This document shows, piece after piece, positions 1 through 8,939 of a stretch of 64,000 nt of DNA; position 1 is the first letter of the stretch; each line of letters begins with the position of its first letter. A program made the position numbers and the translations under genes. The notes under the pieces were generated by a model that saw only the letters and a list, made by a program, of their open reading frames with translations, was not told the origin of the DNA and did no database searches. The DNA is from JAALKW01 sp963974485 (GTDB taxonomy: Bacteria; Pseudomonadota; Gammaproteobacteria; Legionellales; Legionellaceae): assembly GCA_963974485.1 (NCBI GenBank), contig CAXBBS010000011.1:8450-72449 (forward strand). Reading direction: 5' to 3'.

Positions 1-921
1 CTCACCGAAGAAATTCGCTCACATCTCAACGGTGTTAGTCAGCAAGTAAGCCAGCGCTTAAACGAAGGCTTTGAAAAAACATCATCTACGTTTACCGATA
101 TTGTCAAACGCCTGACCATCATCGACGAAGCACAGAAAAAAATCGCGGAGCTTTCAACCCATGTCGTGAGTTTACAAGACGTACTTGTCGATAAACGCGC
201 ACGCGGGGCCTTTGGAGAAGTACAATTAGCTGCACTCATAGCAAACATGCTACCGAGTAATCACTACAGCTTGCAATATACCTTAAGCAACCAAAAGCGC
301 GCCGACTGTATTTTATTTTTACCCGATCCAACCGGTAATCTAGTGATTGATGCCAAGTTTCCGCTTGAAACCTATCAAAAAATCATGAATACAGAACGAG
401 CTTCATCTGAACGCAAAGGCCTGCAACAACAGTTTCGTCAAGACTTACAAAAACATATCAAAGATATCTCTGAAAAATACATTATTCCGCATGAAACGGC
501 CGACAGTGCCTTGATGTTTATTCCAGCAGAAGCGATTTTTGCTGAAGTTCATGCTCATTATCCTGAAGTGATCGCCCTCTCCCAACGCCTTAAAGTATGG
601 CTTGTGTCACCGAGTACGCTGATGGCCGTACTGACCACAGCACGCGCGGTTCTTAAAGATGACGCTACAAAAAAACAAGTGCATATTATTCAAAAACATT
701 TACACGCACTGTCAGGTGACTTCCAACGCTTTGATAAACGCATGGATAAACTCACCAAGCATATTGATCAAGCCCAGCAAGATGCCACAGAAGTGAATTT
801 ATCGGCTAAAAAAATCACGAATCGCTTTAGCAAAATTGAATCGGTTGAGCTCGAAGGCATAACAACACCACCTGATACGATACATACAAAACCGCTGGAA
901 AAATCAAAAAGCGAGATTTAG
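1..921 (+). CDS. rmuC: RmuC family DNA recombination protein, 3' part
   Basis: The reading frame is open from base 1, so the N-terminus (coiled coil and any membrane anchor) lies outside the window; the GTG at 166 is internal. The visible 306 codons hold the RmuC core: a segment RGAFGEVQL followed by the nuclease-like part with DCILFLPD and LVIDAKFPLE, then PAEAIFAEV and VSPSTLMAVL, all hallmarks of RmuC. The family is thought to limit recombination at inverted repeats and to have a restriction-endonuclease-like fold; this is family knowledge. The C-terminal 70 residues form a helical, coiled-coil-like tail. It ends 47 bases before the next gene and is a standalone core gene. The family call is very safe. 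Confidence 0.93.
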   Translation, partial: LTEEIRSHLNGVSQQVSQRLNEGFEKTSSTFTDIVKRLTIIDEAQKKIAELSTHVVSLQDVLVDKRARGAFGEVQLAALIANMLPSNHYSLQYTLSNQKRADCILFLPDPTGNLVIDAKFPLETYQKIMNTERASSERKGLQQQFRQDLQKHIKDISEKYIIPHETADSALMFIPAEAIFAEVHAHYPEVIALSQRLKVWLVSPSTLMAVLTTARAVLKDDATKKQVHIIQKHLHALSGDFQRFDKRMDKLTKHIDQAQQDATEVNLSAKKITNRFSKIESVELEGITTPPDTIHTKPLEKSKSEI

Positions 922-968
922 TTTATTAGCTATACTTAAAGTAATTCTATTTAATATTGGATAACATC

Positions 969-1313
969 ATGCGATTGCTTGGTTTGTTGTTCTTGGTTGC
1001 AAGCCTTACGATTCCTATGACGGCTTCAGCCGATTGCCGCGAAAATTGCTGTGACGACATGGGTGGCGTTCAATATTGTGACTCATCCGCCGGACGGTAT
1101 GTTTGCCAAAATGGCCGTTATTCCAGTTGTTATTGCACGCGTCATGCCATCATGAACATGCAAGCCTTTGAAGGCTGCTGCATGTGGAAAGGTGGTGTAC
1201 TGCGCGTTGATGATAGAACCGGTTTTGTTATTTGTAATAACGGCGGTGTTTCGGCCATGTGTAGCTTAGGTAACCCAATTGAGGAAGCTGTGATTGGGCA
1301 ACAAGCGTTTTAA
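969..1313 (+). CDS. Small exported cysteine-rich protein with two tandem modules
   Basis: I start this gene at the ATG at 969 rather than the in-frame TTG at 957, because the ATG opens a clean signal peptide (MRLLGLLFLVASL, cleavage after ASA near residue 20). The mature protein is about 95 residues and rich in Cys. It contains two related modules: CCDDMGGVQYCD...GRYVCQNGRYSSC and CCMWKGGVLRVD...GFVICNNGGVSAMC. The second has lost some Cys. Paired CC and CxxC spacing suggests disulphide-bonded folding in the periplasm or outside the cell. I do not know a function. It stands alone, with a convergent pdxJ 15 bases downstream. Confidence 0.8.
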   Translation: MRLLGLLFLVASLTIPMTASADCRENCCDDMGGVQYCDSSAGRYVCQNGRYSSCYCTRHAIMNMQAFEGCCMWKGGVLRVDDRTGFVICNNGGVSAMCSLGNPIEEAVIGQQAF

Positions 1314-1328
1314 ATATAAATTATTGCA

Positions 1329-2057
1329 TTACGCGACCTGAATGAGTTGTTTCATCTCGCGTACAGCATCTTTAAAACCTACAAACAGCGCACGTGCCAC
1401 AATCGCATGGCCAATGTTCAGTTCGTTCATCCCAGGAATACGCGCAATAGGCTTCACATTATGATAGTGCAAGCCATGCCCTGCATTTACAATAAGATTA
1501 AGCTTTGTAGCGTATTCCGCGGCTTGCTCAATACGCGCTAATTCTTTCATGACGTCGGCTGGTGTTGTTGCATCCGCATAGCAGCCCGTGTGTATTTCTA
1601 TCACTGGCGCGCCTGCTGCTGCTGCGGCTTCAATTTGTGCGTTCACGGGATCGATAAACAATGATACTTCACTGCCTATGCTTTTCAAACGTTGAACCGC
1701 ATCAACAACCGCTTGATAATGCGTAACCACATCTAAACCACCTTCGGTTGTGATCTCTTCGCGCTTTTCCGGTACAAAACACACATGCTCTGGCGAAATT
1801 TTTTCAGCAAATGCAACCATACCGTCCGTAATCGCAAGCTCTAAGTTCATACGTGTTTGCAACGCTTCTTTAAATATTAAAACATCACGCGGTTGGATAT
1901 GCCGATGATCTTCACGTAAGTGCAGCGTAATACCATCTGCGCCTGCTTCTTCAGCATCCAGTGCGGCTTTGAGTGGATCGGGGTATTTTGTTCCACGTGC
2001 TTGCCGCAGTGTTGCTACATGATCGATATTCACACCTAATAAAACATGCCTATACAT
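1329..2057 (-). CDS. pdxJ: Pyridoxine 5'-phosphate synthase
   Basis: PdxJ condenses 1-deoxyxylulose 5-phosphate with 3-amino-2-oxopropyl phosphate to make pyridoxine 5'-phosphate, the last ring-forming step of the DXP-dependent vitamin B6 pathway. The N-terminus LLGVNIDHVATLRQARGT and the downstream HLREDRRHI-like segment (here HLREDHRHIQPRDV) are diagnostic, as are VCFVPEKREEITTEGGLD and the C-terminal NAGHGLHYHNV, which carries phosphate-binding residues. I set the start at MYRHVLLG (2057) because a GAGG Shine-Dalgarno lies eight bases upstream; an in-frame ATG ten codons earlier would add residues not found in the family. At 242 aa the length is normal. Single gene on this strand, cytoplasmic. 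Confidence 0.96.
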   Translation of the reverse strand: MYRHVLLGVNIDHVATLRQARGTKYPDPLKAALDAEEAGADGITLHLREDHRHIQPRDVLIFKEALQTRMNLELAITDGMVAFAEKISPEHVCFVPEKREEITTEGGLDVVTHYQAVVDAVQRLKSIGSEVSLFIDPVNAQIEAAAAAGAPVIEIHTGCYADATTPADVMKELARIEQAAEYATKLNLIVNAGHGLHYHNVKPIARIPGMNELNIGHAIVARALFVGFKDAVREMKQLIQVA

Positions 2058-2142
2058 TGATTTTCCTCGAGCTAAACAAAGCTTCATGTTTTACCAGAAA
2101 TTTACATACAACGCATGCTTATTTTAGATTTAATATTTTAGA

Positions 2143-3072
2143 TTAACGTTGAGTCCCTAAGGCTTTTGCATTTCCGGTCCATTTCAAACCAAAAACTAAC
2201 CCTTGAAGAGCAAAGTTAGTCGACGTCGTGTTAACCGTATCATAACGCAAATTATAATTATCGAAGATTGTGGAGCTAAAATAGTTAATCCACATCCATC
2301 CCGCATCTAACGTTATTGCACCATACGTGGCATCGTAAGTATATTTCGCGCCTAGTTTAGTTTCTAACTCAGGGACAATGGTAGAAACACTCACATGACG
2401 ATCGGAATATAATGCTGCATACGTTGTATTCGACGCATGCTTTCCCGCTAAGATAGCTGTTGCTACATTTCCATAAATATCAATATGATTGACAAAATGA
2501 TGGGTTAAGTTAGCCCCAACACGCGCGCCAACACCATTAAAGAATCGATCAATCACAGCACTGTTAGCCGCCCCATTATCTAAAACAACATAGCGTTTTT
2601 CATCAGTTAAAATTTGGGCGTATGTCAAACCTGCATGCAACCGAGCTGAGTTATTATCTGATAACCGAGAGGTATGACCCAATTCGATATTTACCGCATT
2701 CCAACTCGGGATAATTTTACCGTATACGACCGATAAAGGATCCCCGGCTCCAGAAAGCAAGCCACCAAAATCTTTAGATATCGCTTTCTCAATACGGTAC
2801 CATTCTAAATTAACATCAGAAGCATCACTCCAAGCATACGCTCCATACACTTTAAAACCCCATAAATATGGGCGAGGTTGTGTTGCATGACTTGTTTGTT
2901 GGGTTGATGTTTGCCTTAATCCCCGATAATTAATATCACCATAATCGGGCTGCATATATAATGCATCGGCACCAAGAGACCATTTAGAAGGTGTTGCATC
3001 CATTGCCCCCGTCGTACCAGCATGAGACGAAGCTGCCACAGAAATTAACATAGGTAATAATAATCGTTTCAT
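2143..3072 (-). CDS. Legionella-type major outer membrane protein (Legionella_OMP family)
   Basis: This 309-residue protein begins with a signal peptide (MKRLLLPMLISVAASSHA) and continues into a mature part starting with KWSLGADALYMQPDYGD, typical of the Legionella_OMP family of beta-barrel porins. Alternating hydrophobic and polar strands with many aromatic residues run to the end. The last strand is FALQGLVFGLKWTGN followed by a short tail, so it lacks a textbook terminal Phe. An AAGGAT ribosome site precedes the ATG. Legionella relatives carry several paralogues involved in permeability and attachment. The gene ends 85 bases from the pdxJ start on the same strand. The family call is good; the substrate is unknown. 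Confidence 0.82.
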   Translation of the reverse strand: MKRLLLPMLISVAASSHAGTTGAMDATPSKWSLGADALYMQPDYGDINYRGLRQTSTQQTSHATQPRPYLWGFKVYGAYAWSDASDVNLEWYRIEKAISKDFGGLLSGAGDPLSVVYGKIIPSWNAVNIELGHTSRLSDNNSARLHAGLTYAQILTDEKRYVVLDNGAANSAVIDRFFNGVGARVGANLTHHFVNHIDIYGNVATAILAGKHASNTTYAALYSDRHVSVSTIVPELETKLGAKYTYDATYGAITLDAGWMWINYFSSTIFDNYNLRYDTVNTTSTNFALQGLVFGLKWTGNAKALGTQR

Positions 3073-3132
3073 TTTTATCCTTAAAAATTTAGTTATTATT
3101 TTTGCTCTTGCCCTGAAAAAATAGACACCACA

Positions 3133-3405
3133 CTAAGCGACCATTTTAATTTCAAACACTTCAGGAATTTTATAACCAATCGTGGAATGAAGTCGTTTTC
3201 GATTGTAGTATATTTCGATGTATTCAAGCACCACATTTTTTGTAAGGGTCCTTGTTGTTAATCTCTCCCTATGAATTGCTTCAACTATAAAGTGACTCGG
3301 CAACCCTCAATCTTTAGCTACTTGGGGAACACCTTCTTTTTCGGAGCGCTCAAGAGCAAGATCTTTAAATTGGGGGCTATATTTCTTTCTGGCAATTTTT
3401 TTTCT
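3133..3405 (-). pseudogene. Collapsed IS3-family transposase remnant (orfA head joined to orfB tail)
   Basis: Read on the minus strand, 3405 to about 3310 encodes an IS3 OrfA N-terminus (KKYSPQFKDLALERSEKEG, ending in a stop after VAKD). From about 3285 to 3133 it encodes an OrfB C-terminus (NVVLEYIEIYYNRKRLHST, then GYKIPEVFE, stop at 3133). The middle of both genes, including the DDE catalytic core, is missing, so this is an inactive scar of an internal deletion. I see no clear inverted repeats. It fills the gap of about 490 bases between the porin gene and the next gene; the remaining bases to 3563 hold nothing else I recognise. Confidence 0.8.
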
Positions 3406-3563
3406 GATGCCTATTTTAGATTTAATACCAAATTTATATAATATTGACACCCCCTACCATTTCACCTATTTTATTAGTTAATTAAAAAATTACTTAAAAA
3501 ATCAGCCTGTGATTAATACATCAGCATTCCACCTTACTGATTCAACCCAAGGACCTATCATTC

Positions 3564-5012
3564 ATGATGCGATTCTTAAGCACACTTATAGCTTTATGTT
3601 TGTTTATATCTAGTTCGATAGTGGCTAGCAGTACACCATTAACGATTACCCCCCTAGCAACACCAAAATTCTCTCTTCCATTAAACAATACCGTTCGAGT
3701 AAAGTATAAACTTACGAATCAATCCAGCAATCAATACATGTTTACCATGAACCCTATCGCTGGCATTACCCAATTGCCATCACTGCTAGGTGGTTGTGGT
3801 AACCCAGTGGTGTTGTCAGGGCATACGTCATGCATTATTACATTGCTCATAAATGGCGCCCAATTCACTGAATTACCTGTGAGTACGCTACCCATTTTTT
3901 GTCAAAATGGCTCACCGTTTGCGTGTTTTCGCCCAGCGCGCAAAGATACACTTCAGATCACGCAAGCACCAGCAACAACAAATGCAACACTTGTTGTGAC
4001 CGACTCTCCCTTGACCTTAATAACAAATGGGGACTCTGGAAAACTCACCGTTACGAACACATCGCTCGATATAGCGGCGACGAGTATCACAGCTAATTTG
4101 GCCGGTACCGCATTAGACGGGCATGTCACAGAAATAGGTAACACCTGTTCCAGCCTATCGCCTCAAGCAAGTTGTACGCTCACCTACCTGCCAGGTAACA
4201 CGGTTGTACCCATGACTGATTTTATCATTCAAGGGAGTAATACAAACTCAATCATTGCTGCCATGCAGGTTTCAGATATTCCTCCCCCCCCTATTCCAAC
4301 ACTTGTTTCTCCATCATCGGGACCGGCTTCTGGAGGTACAGGTGTTATTGTAACAGCTGAAGATCTTACCGGTGCAACAAGTATTTCTTTCGGTGGTGTG
4401 ACCACGACTTTAAACATCGTGAATTCAACAACCGTAACGGCTGTTGCGCCCGCTCATGCCGAGGGTGCTGTTGATGTGGTGGTGACAACACCGAACGGTG
4501 ATGTGACCGCGCAACAAGGCTATACCTACTTAGCCACAGCCGTTGGACAACGGGCTTCCGGCGGGACGATCGCATGCCTTGACGACACAGATCAAGATTA
4601 TTTGATTGCAGCGGTTACCGATAACGGTGTAGATTTCGTATGGGGCGGTTTTGGCACAACAACAAACGCAAGCAGTACCACAGATGGTGCAACGAATACG
4701 GCAATCATTATCCAGATACTGGGTGATAATGGAGGCACGCCATATGCAGCGCAACTTTGTGCTGATTACGAAGTGGATTCACAAGGCAATACCCCCTGCC
4801 AATCAGGTAATATCTGTTACACCGACTGGTTTTTGCCTGCCGTACTTCAACTCCAGTGCATCTATGGTAACCGGGATGCGGTCGGTGGATTCTCTACAAC
4901 AGATCATTATTGGAGCTCGACAGAAAACGATAGTTTCGAGGCATGGGGGACGTACCTTACAATCAAAGATAGTCCTCAACGCGTGCGTTGTGTTCGGAGT
5001 TTTGCGCCTTAA
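3564..5012 (+). CDS. Exported protein with IPT/TIG domain and C-terminal Lcl-type (DUF1566) domain
   Basis: The 482-residue product has a signal peptide (MMRFLSTLIALCLFISSSIVASS) and then about 220 residues of Thr/Ser-rich beta-sandwich-like sequence with paired Cys. An IPT/TIG immunoglobulin-like domain follows at roughly 245-325 (PTLVSPSSGPASGGTGV, VTTPNGDVTAQQGYTY). The C-terminus is a DUF1566/Lcl_C-type domain: DWFLPAVLQLQCIY, DHYWSSTE and a final VRCVRSFAP. Lcl-type domains occur in Legionella collagen-like adhesins that bind glycosaminoglycans; that role is only a possibility here. An AAGGA site lies ten bases before the ATG. A second protein with the same C-terminal domain lies at 44,824-46,266. 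Confidence 0.8.
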   Translation: MMRFLSTLIALCLFISSSIVASSTPLTITPLATPKFSLPLNNTVRVKYKLTNQSSNQYMFTMNPIAGITQLPSLLGGCGNPVVLSGHTSCIITLLINGAQFTELPVSTLPIFCQNGSPFACFRPARKDTLQITQAPATTNATLVVTDSPLTLITNGDSGKLTVTNTSLDIAATSITANLAGTALDGHVTEIGNTCSSLSPQASCTLTYLPGNTVVPMTDFIIQGSNTNSIIAAMQVSDIPPPPIPTLVSPSSGPASGGTGVIVTAEDLTGATSISFGGVTTTLNIVNSTTVTAVAPAHAEGAVDVVVTTPNGDVTAQQGYTYLATAVGQRASGGTIACLDDTDQDYLIAAVTDNGVDFVWGGFGTTTNASSTTDGATNTAIIIQILGDNGGTPYAAQLCADYEVDSQGNTPCQSGNICYTDWFLPAVLQLQCIYGNRDAVGGFSTTDHYWSSTENDSFEAWGTYLTIKDSPQRVRCVRSFAP

Positions 5013-5129
5013 TAAAAACAGAACGCACCCAGTTATTAACCTTTTATCTATACTGCGCAGAATAAATCCCATCTTTTTATGATTTTATAAATCAATCAAA
5101 TCACCAAGGCACAGAGTATTCTTTTAATG

Positions 5130-5138
5130 TGATATAAT
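5130..5138 (+). promoter_or_regulatory. Candidate extended -10 promoter
   Basis: A TG-n-TATAAT extended -10 element sits about 70 bases upstream of the LLSG-repeat gene at 5208, in an A+T-rich gap of 195 bases. No convincing -35 box is seen at the usual distance, which is common for extended -10 promoters. Expected transcription start near 5145. Confidence 0.4.
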
Positions 5139-5207
5139 TATGTTAATAAACAAGCTATTAAGCCACAAAAATCAACACGCATCTAACCCCCTTGAGAGAT
5201 ATGAAGC

Positions 5208-7175
5208 ATGCCCGTTTTGTCCGAAAACAATAAAGCTATTTTTATTGAATTAAAAGCCGCGTTTAATAACTTGCCCTGGTACGGAAAAATTATCCCTCCA
5301 CGCTCACTAGCCATCGAACTTAATAACATGGATGACGTAAACCCATCCCTTCAAAGCGCTTTTTACACGCATCAGGCATATATCAAACACATCTGGCTTT
5401 TTAATCCACTTGCGGCGTTTGCTGATACCCCGCTTTATCAAGCTCTTCTGGTAATCCAACGGCTCGATCTTTTATCCGGAGAACATGCGCAAGCTAATTT
5501 TAATGCCGTAGCAAGACATCCCAATCTTGATTGGATTGTTAGCACGCTAAAAGCCCTTCACACCGCAGGGCTTTTATCTGGAGCATGGGCACAAGCTAAT
5601 TTTGATGCTGTGGTCAATAACCCAAACCTTGGTGGAGTAGCTAATATACTTCTGATTCTTCATGTTACAGGGCTTCTGTCCCAACCCTATGCGCAAACTA
5701 TGCGGGATGCTGCCACAGCACATCCCAACCCTGGCGGCGTTGCTAACGCGCTAAAAGCCCTCCACAGAACAGAGTTTTTGTCTGGACCCTATGCGAAAGC
5801 TAATTTTGATGCTGTTATACATCACCCCAATGCATACGGCCTTGCCGGCATGCTTCAAGTTCTGTTGAGTGCGGGACTTTTATCTGGACCCTATTCAGAA
5901 GCAAACTTAACGGCCGCATTAGAACACCGAGCCCCTTACGGCCTTGCCAGAGCCTTCCAACTTAGCCATGCCCCCAGCGCAAATATACAAGCCCAGTTTG
6001 ATACCCTGATAGGCTATTCAGCCATTTTATTTTCTGATGAAACACTCCCATTATGGAGTCAAATATCAAGAGATATGTTTACAGAAGCGCACTGGAGCCG
6101 TATTCTTCAGATTTGCCGAGCAAATCAAAACACCCCCGCCATTGGCCAGATACACTTAACGCGTTACATCAACCAAGAGGTTCTCCAATTAGATCCTACA
6201 GAACCCCAGGCGTTTAATACAAAACAAAGTACGCATGTTGCAAGCGTGCACCAAACAGTGTCTGAATCAGCCTTACGACTGAATCATCGGTATGAGGATA
6301 AAATATCAAACTTAGAATCTAAATTAAACACAATAGAAACCTGGGTAAACACACACGAAAAGCATGAGATTGAACAACGCGCGATTCAACAACTTGTTCA
6401 CTCACCGTATGAATTTATTGAACCAAAATCAAATATAACAACAAAAATGCTCATAGCACTCAGTTGGGAAGCCATCCATGATGACTCAATGAGGTTGGGT
6501 GACTTAGAGGATGCAGAAGTATTATTTCTACAGGGCTTGTTTGATATACAACGAGCTTATAACTTATCAGATACATTTGAAGATCGAGGTGAAGCAGATA
6601 AAACAGCGTGTGCATCAGGTACGTTCAACAAACTGATTGAAAAACTGGTCGGCGTGCATCCAGAAGCCGAGCTGAAATACATCACCAAACGAGGTGCCAT
6701 GCTTAAACTTATACCGCTTATCCGTTTAGCAGCAACACAGGTTTTAAGCTTAAATAATTTAGATATTTTGGATAATTTAACTGTCGCTTCATTAAAAGAA
6801 AAAATTCAGCCAAGCGTACGAGAGCAGCTTCTTTTTGAATACGGGGCTTCGGTTGAAGCATTAACCAAAAACTATGATACGTTCGAAAAACTCAAAGCAT
6901 CTCCTCATGATTATGCGCTCTTTCAAGCAGCACTCCAACTCGAGCAAGATGAAGGGCTCGAGCTCATGATCGAAGGTAAGCTGCTTGCCCCTGATGACGA
7001 ACTCGATCAAGAACTCATGAACTTAATCACGGCAATCAATATAAAAAATACCAAGCCTAAAACGCATCAAGCACTTCGAGAAACACGCCTTAAGTTTTTT
7101 GAATCCTATCATGACCAATTTAAGCTTAATGACCAAGCACCAGCACAAAAAATTAATATTAGTAATAATTATTGA
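5208..7175 (+). CDS. LLSG-repeat protein with central coiled coil, candidate effector
   Basis: I do not recognise a named family for this 655-residue protein. From residue 87 there are five 34-residue repeats of the form (G/D)LLSGxxAQANFxAVxxHPNxxGxAxxLxxLHxA, each predicted to form two helices, so the N-terminal third should be an alpha-solenoid. Residues about 345-400 look like a coiled coil (RYEDKISNLESKLNTIE). The C-terminal part is helical and acidic, with a CASGTFNKLIEKLVGVHP segment. There is no signal peptide or membrane segment. The same repeat type is used in the 1002-residue protein at 54,872-57,880, so they are paralogues in part. Repeat architecture and context suggest a secreted effector, but this is inference. 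Confidence 0.75.
   Translation: MPVLSENNKAIFIELKAAFNNLPWYGKIIPPRSLAIELNNMDDVNPSLQSAFYTHQAYIKHIWLFNPLAAFADTPLYQALLVIQRLDLLSGEHAQANFNAVARHPNLDWIVSTLKALHTAGLLSGAWAQANFDAVVNNPNLGGVANILLILHVTGLLSQPYAQTMRDAATAHPNPGGVANALKALHRTEFLSGPYAKANFDAVIHHPNAYGLAGMLQVLLSAGLLSGPYSEANLTAALEHRAPYGLARAFQLSHAPSANIQAQFDTLIGYSAILFSDETLPLWSQISRDMFTEAHWSRILQICRANQNTPAIGQIHLTRYINQEVLQLDPTEPQAFNTKQSTHVASVHQTVSESALRLNHRYEDKISNLESKLNTIETWVNTHEKHEIEQRAIQQLVHSPYEFIEPKSNITTKMLIALSWEAIHDDSMRLGDLEDAEVLFLQGLFDIQRAYNLSDTFEDRGEADKTACASGTFNKLIEKLVGVHPEAELKYITKRGAMLKLIPLIRLAATQVLSLNNLDILDNLTVASLKEKIQPSVREQLLFEYGASVEALTKNYDTFEKLKASPHDYALFQAALQLEQDEGLELMIEGKLLAPDDELDQELMNLITAINIKNTKPKTHQALRETRLKFFESYHDQFKLNDQAPAQKINISNNY
5466..5975 (+). 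repeat. Five 102-bp (34-residue) coding repeats, LLSG family
   Basis: In-frame repeats within the gene at 5208. They have diverged well at DNA level but keep the protein pattern LLSG-x2-AQANF-x-AV-x2-HPN. The array is older and less uniform than the related array at 55,301-56,119. Confidence 0.75.
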
Positions 7176-7183
7176 TAATTGAT

Positions 7184-7224
7184 TGTCATACCATCAATTA
7201 TCAACCATAATTGATGGTATGACA
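7184..7224. repeat. Perfect 18-bp inverted repeat with 5-base loop
   Basis: Arms at 7184-7201 and 7207-7224 (TGTCATACCATCAATTAT and its exact complement) flank a CAACC loop. It lies between the stop at 7175 and the ATPase start at 7245. No T-run follows, so an intrinsic terminator is doubtful; an operator or the end of a small mobile element is also possible. Confidence 0.85.
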
Positions 7225-7244
7225 TAACAAAAATCACTCAAACT

Positions 7245-8414
7245 ATGTTTTCTCGCTTATTTAAACTACCTCTCATGCATCAAGATAGCTTATTTATTTT
7301 TGGCCCGAGAGGTACTGGAAAAACGCAATGGCTCAAACATAACCTGTTGGAGCACCCACACACCTACATCGATTTACTTGATCCTCTGACCTATCGGACA
7401 CTTAAAGCCAAACCCGAATCTTTACGTGAAAAGATTTTACTGAAAAATAACCACTGGATAGTCATCGATGAAGTTCAAAAAATTCCTGAATTATTAGATG
7501 AAGTTCATCGATTAATTGAGCATGAAGCACAGCGTTTTATCCTAACGGGCTCTTCTGCAAGAAAGCTTAAGCGCGATGGCGTTAATTTATTAGCAGGTCG
7601 TGCTATTCGCTACCATATGCACCCTCTGACCATTCAAGAATTAAACGATGACTTTTCACTTGAACATGCTTTAACCTTAGGCATGCTACCCGCAACGTAT
7701 ACTTATCAAGATCCTGCTGGTTACTTAGCAACGTACGTTGATATATATTTACGCGAAGAAGTCATGCAAGAAGGACTCACTCGAAACGTTTCTGCCTTTG
7801 CACGCTTTCTTGAAGTCGCTAGTTTCTCACAAGGCGCCGTGATTAATGCAACCGAGATTGCACGAGAAGTCGGTGTTAATCGTCAAGTTATTCAAAATTA
7901 TTTTAGCATTTTAAATGATCTTCTATTAGCTCATACCCTGCCTGCGTTTACCAAAAAATCCAAGCGTCGCTTAATCACAACCAACAAATTTTATTATTTT
8001 GATGCGGGAGTTTATACGCAATTACGCCCTAAAGGCATATTGGATGCCCCCAGCGAAATAGCGGGAATGGGATTAGAAACGCTTTTTTATCAATCTATAC
8101 TTGCTCTGATTGATTACGATCGGCTAAACATTCAAGTTTTTTATTGGCGTACAACCACCGGTACAGAAGTAGATTTTGTTGTGTATGGAGAAGATAAGCT
8201 GCTTGCATTTGAAATTAAGCATACCCAAACCATCACGCCGAAAATGCTGCATGGATTAAAGCAATTCAAACAAGATTATCCTATGGCCGAGTTATTTCTT
8301 GTATATACAGGAGCAGACATCCTGCATTTAAGTCAGAACATAACAGCCTTGCCAATAACAACAGCATTAAAAAAATTACCCGACTTACTTAAAAGCAGTA
8401 CTGCTCAAATGTGA
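7245..8414 (+). CDS. AAA family ATPase with DUF4143 C-terminal domain
   Basis: A 389-residue member of the widespread AAA_14/DUF4143 group. Walker A is GPRGTGKT at residues 20-27, the Walker B region is HWIVIDEVQKIPELLDEV near residue 68, and sensor-1 is ILTGSSARKLK. The motif AGRAIRYHMHPLTIQEL is typical of the group. The C-terminal DUF4143 part contains a winged-helix-like stretch (TEIAREVGVNRQVIQNYF) and a PD-(D/E)xK-like pattern (TEVDFVVYGEDKLLAFEIK). Function is unknown; the genes are often mobile and patchily distributed. There is no clear partner gene here. It is preceded by the 18-bp palindrome, which may regulate or insulate it. Confidence 0.9.
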   Translation: MFSRLFKLPLMHQDSLFIFGPRGTGKTQWLKHNLLEHPHTYIDLLDPLTYRTLKAKPESLREKILLKNNHWIVIDEVQKIPELLDEVHRLIEHEAQRFILTGSSARKLKRDGVNLLAGRAIRYHMHPLTIQELNDDFSLEHALTLGMLPATYTYQDPAGYLATYVDIYLREEVMQEGLTRNVSAFARFLEVASFSQGAVINATEIAREVGVNRQVIQNYFSILNDLLLAHTLPAFTKKSKRRLITTNKFYYFDAGVYTQLRPKGILDAPSEIAGMGLETLFYQSILALIDYDRLNIQVFYWRTTTGTEVDFVVYGEDKLLAFEIKHTQTITPKMLHGLKQFKQDYPMAELFLVYTGADILHLSQNITALPITTALKKLPDLLKSSTAQM

Positions 8415-8508
8415 TCACGTTACCATCATCCCTTCGTCGACAACGTGGAGACATCACACCACAAATCAGCGTCAATTAATGTCTAACTGATTTTATATTT
8501 GACATATG

Positions 8509-8517
8509 TGCTATAAT
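8509..8517 (+). promoter_or_regulatory. Candidate extended -10 promoter
   Basis: TG-n-TATAAT at 8509-8517, about 65 bases upstream of the small gene at 8582. A TTGACA occurs only seven bases before it, too close to act as its -35 box. The rest of the gap from 8415 holds nothing I recognise. Confidence 0.4.
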
Positions 8518-8581
8518 CTGTCATGATCTTCTTTTTTATTTTTATGTTCTATTTTTTAAATTTTAAAAAGGAATGTCATTT

Positions 8582-8932
8582 ATGAAAATATTAAACAATA
8601 TATTAAGCCTGATGATGTTAGGTAACAACACAGCACGAGAAGCGTATACAGCGCTTGATCGCATGCATGTGCATGATGAAACGATAGAAACGTTGGAAAC
8701 GACGAACATGATTCTAGACCTGCTAGAAGAAGATCCAGAAATTGTACCTGATGCACAAGATGCACCGGCACCAAAACAACAAGAAACCATACCGCAGCCA
8801 ACACAAGCACCAACGGCCGTGCCAACAGCACGACCAACATCACAACCAACAGCACTACCAACACAGCTGCAAGTCGAGCCAGTAGCTCCTGTCGAAGTTG
8901 TACCTCCAGTTCGAGGAAGACTTGCCGGCTAA
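8582..8932 (+). CDS. Small acidic protein with Pro/Thr-rich tail
   Basis: A 116-residue hypothetical protein. I choose the ATG at 8582 (MKILNNIL) because an AAGGA site sits nine bases upstream; the in-frame ATG at 8573 directly abuts that site. Residues 1-18 are hydrophobic and helical but weak as a signal peptide. Residues 30-60 are acidic, and from about residue 65 the sequence is low-complexity with repeated PT/PTA units (TQAPTAVPTARPTSQPTALP). Such tails are disordered and often act as linkers or secretion tails. No homologue is recognised. The recO gene converges seven bases downstream. Confidence 0.6.
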   Translation: MKILNNILSLMMLGNNTAREAYTALDRMHVHDETIETLETTNMILDLLEEDPEIVPDAQDAPAPKQQETIPQPTQAPTAVPTARPTSQPTALPTQLQVEPVAPVEVVPPVRGRLAG

Positions 8933-8939
8933 TCTAATG

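Noticed and set aside
7245..8414. Toxin-antitoxin or defence module with the ATPase
   Set aside because: No small partner gene in the same direction close by; the next gene is 168 bases away with its own promoter candidate.
8580..8864. Leftward hydrophobic open frames opposite the Pro-rich gene
   Set aside because: They mirror the PT-rich repeat codons; no start site is supported, whereas the rightward gene has an AAGGA site.
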